Assembly (NCBI GenBank): GCA_006227805.1
Contig: SBFT01000244.1
Span: 1-13,501 of the forward strand
Source of the DNA: Paracoccaceae bacterium
Lineage (GTDB): Bacteria; Pseudomonadota; Alphaproteobacteria; Rhodobacterales; Rhodobacteraceae
DNA length: 13,501 nucleotides
Direction: 5' to 3'
Part shown: positions 12,241 to 13,501 of the stretch, one piece after another
Layout: each line of letters opens with the position of its first letter
Numbering within the stretch: the stretch's first letter is position 1
Program-made: the position numbers and the translations under genes
Notes under the pieces: generated by a model
The model's database searches: none
The model's input: only the letters and a program-made list of their open reading frames with translations
Told to the model about the DNA's origin: nothing

Positions 12241-13501
12241 CGCGAATACCCCTGATCTTCGCCGCGACCTGCGATCTGGCCGGCAAGGTGCGCGGCAAGG
12301 CCTTCCCGGCGGACCAGCTGGAAAAACGCATCCGGCGCGGCGTGGGCTGGACGCCCACGAACGTGCAGATCACCTGTTTCGACCGGATCGCCGAAAGCCC
12401 CTTCGGGGCGCTGGGCGACCTTCTCCTGATCCCCGATCCTCAGGCGGGGGTCGAGGTGGCCTTCGGCGAGGCCGCCCCCCAGCGCCTGATGCTGGGCGAC
12501 ATCACGACGCTGGAAGGCGACCCCTGGGAGATGTGCACCCGCTCGATCCTGAAAGCCGCGCTGAAGCGTCTGCACCAGGCGGCGGGCGTCCACCTGGTCT
12601 GCGCCTTCGAGCATGAATTCCAGCTGAAGTCCCGGCCCCCGCTCGCCAACCAGGCCTATGCCCGCGAGGCGTTCGAACTTCAGCGCGACCTGTGCGAGAC
12701 CCTGATGGGCGCGCTGAAGGCGGCGGGCATGGAACCCGACAGCATCATGAAGGAATACGGACCCAATCAATACGAGGTGGTCGTCGGCCCGGCCCGCGGC
12801 GTCACCGCCGCCGATCACGCGGTGATGCTGCGCGAACTGACCCGCGCCGCCGCCCGGGCGCAGGGCGAGGCCGCCACCTTCACCCCGATCCGGGACGTGG
12901 CCAGCGTCGGCAACGGCGTCCATATCCACATGAGCTTCGTGAACGATGCCGGCGATCCCGTCACCCATGACCCGGACGGGCCCTGCGGCATGTCCGCCGT
13001 CACGCAGGCCTTCGCCGCGGGCGTGCTGAAATACCTGCCCTCGATCCTGGCGCTGACGGCGCCGTCGGTCGTGTCCTACGAACGGCTGACGCCGCATCGC
13101 TGGTCGGCGGCCTACAACAACCTGGGTTTCCGCGACCGCGAAGCCTCGCTCAGGGTCTGCCCGGTGACATCGCGCGACCCGGCCTCGATCGCGCGGCAGT
13201 TCAACATCGAATACCGCGCAGCGGACGCGGCCGCGTCGCCCTATCTGGCGCTGGCGGCGGTCGTCCATGCCGGGGCGCAGGGGATCGAGGACGGGTTGAC
13301 CGCGCCCGAGCCGACGCAGGAGGACCTGTCGCTTCTGCCGGTGAAGGAGCTGGCCGCGCGCGGGCTGAAGCGCCTGCCCACGACGCTGGAAGCGGCCCTG
13401 GCCGAATTCGGCGCGGACAGGACGGTGACAGGCTGGTTCCCGGCCCCCTTCGCGGATGTCTACCAGGCGCACAAGCGCGGCGAGATCGCGCATCTCGCCG
13501 G
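12237..13501 (+). CDS. Glutamine-synthetase-like ATP-dependent ligase (gamma-glutamyl-amine synthetase type), 3' end outside window
   Basis: 421 codons are present and no stop is reached; family length suggests only a few tens of residues are missing. The fold is glutamine synthetase: an N-terminal beta-grasp part (about 1-105, with DLAGKVRGKAFP) and the catalytic barrel. Metal and substrate residues are visible: E125/E127 in FEHEFQL, E173 and E180 in KEYGPNQYEVV, H229/H231 in GNGVHIHMS, the arginine-bearing PHRWSAAYNN and REASLRV, and EYRAADAAASPYLALAA. The divergence from GlnA (shorter N terminus, unusual PHRWSAAYNN loop) and the link to an RpiR regulator and transporter suggest an accessory enzyme that joins glutamate to an amine, as PuuA- or GlnA4-like enzymes do. 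This is inference; true glutamine synthesis is not excluded. The start ATG overlaps the regulator stop as ATGA. Confidence 0.88.
   Translation, partial: MTRIPLIFAATCDLAGKVRGKAFPADQLEKRIRRGVGWTPTNVQITCFDRIAESPFGALGDLLLIPDPQAGVEVAFGEAAPQRLMLGDITTLEGDPWEMCTRSILKAALKRLHQAAGVHLVCAFEHEFQLKSRPPLANQAYAREAFELQRDLCETLMGALKAAGMEPDSIMKEYGPNQYEVVVGPARGVTAADHAVMLRELTRAAARAQGEAATFTPIRDVASVGNGVHIHMSFVNDAGDPVTHDPDGPCGMSAVTQAFAAGVLKYLPSILALTAPSVVSYERLTPHRWSAAYNNLGFRDREASLRVCPVTSRDPASIARQFNIEYRAADAAASPYLALAAVVHAGAQGIEDGLTAPEPTQEDLSLLPVKELAARGLKRLPTTLEAALAEFGADRTVTGWFPAPFADVYQAHKRGEIAHLA

Noticed and set aside
12111..13493. 460-residue minus-strand open frame
   Set aside because: Antisense to the glutamine-synthetase-like gene, whose catalytic motifs are intact on the + strand.
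1..13501. CRISPR arrays, tRNA/rRNA genes, insertion sequences, attachment sites
   Set aside because: No regularly spaced repeats, cloverleaf-like sequences, transposase motifs or long terminal inverted repeats were seen on reading.

Overview
The window is GC-rich DNA (AT-rich only around 11300-11360) with tightly packed genes and many 1-4 bp overlaps. Gene content and protein wording (ilvE, CobO, Liv-type ABC transporters, an RpiR regulator beside a glutamine-synthetase-like gene) fit an alphaproteobacterium, most likely Rhodobacteraceae (Paracoccus/Rhodobacter-like). That placement is inferred from recognition, not from a search. No tRNA, rRNA, IS element, integrase or CRISPR array was seen. 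The largest gene-free gap is 176 bases (11219-11394).

Left end (1-1978): the 3' end of ilvE (+) runs into cobO (-) with only 18 bases between stops. A strong hairpin plus a short T run sits across that junction. Upstream of cobO, on the same strand, is a DMT/EamA permease.

Middle (2094-5105, +): a 1003-residue three-part protein, divergent from the permease. It has an APH/hydroxylysine-kinase-like kinase, a complete-looking M23 (LytM) zinc peptidase domain, and a class III PLP enzyme that resembles the mammalian phospho-lyases ETNPPL/PHYKPL. The likely chemistry is phosphorylation of an amino alcohol followed by elimination of phosphate and ammonia. The role of the central M23 domain is unexplained.

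Right part (5102-11218, -): a compact operon read leftwards as isochorismatase-family cysteine hydrolase, LivM-LivG fusion, periplasmic binding protein, LivF, LivH, N-formylglutamate-amidohydrolase-family enzyme. It is head-to-head with a + strand pair (11395-13501) of a MurR/RpiR regulator and a glutamine-synthetase-like ligase that runs off the window. The 176-base divergent region holds a perfect TTGACA -35, two GAAA-N5/6-TTTC palindromes and four TGACCT boxes spaced at near-integral helical turns.

Working model (inference): the right part imports a nitrogenous compound through a Liv-type ABC system, hydrolyses amide or formyl groups with two hydrolases, and handles an amine with the glutamine-synthetase-like ligase, under RpiR control. 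The adjacent kinase/phospho-lyase may serve the same or a related amine or amino-alcohol. The substrate cannot be read from the sequence.
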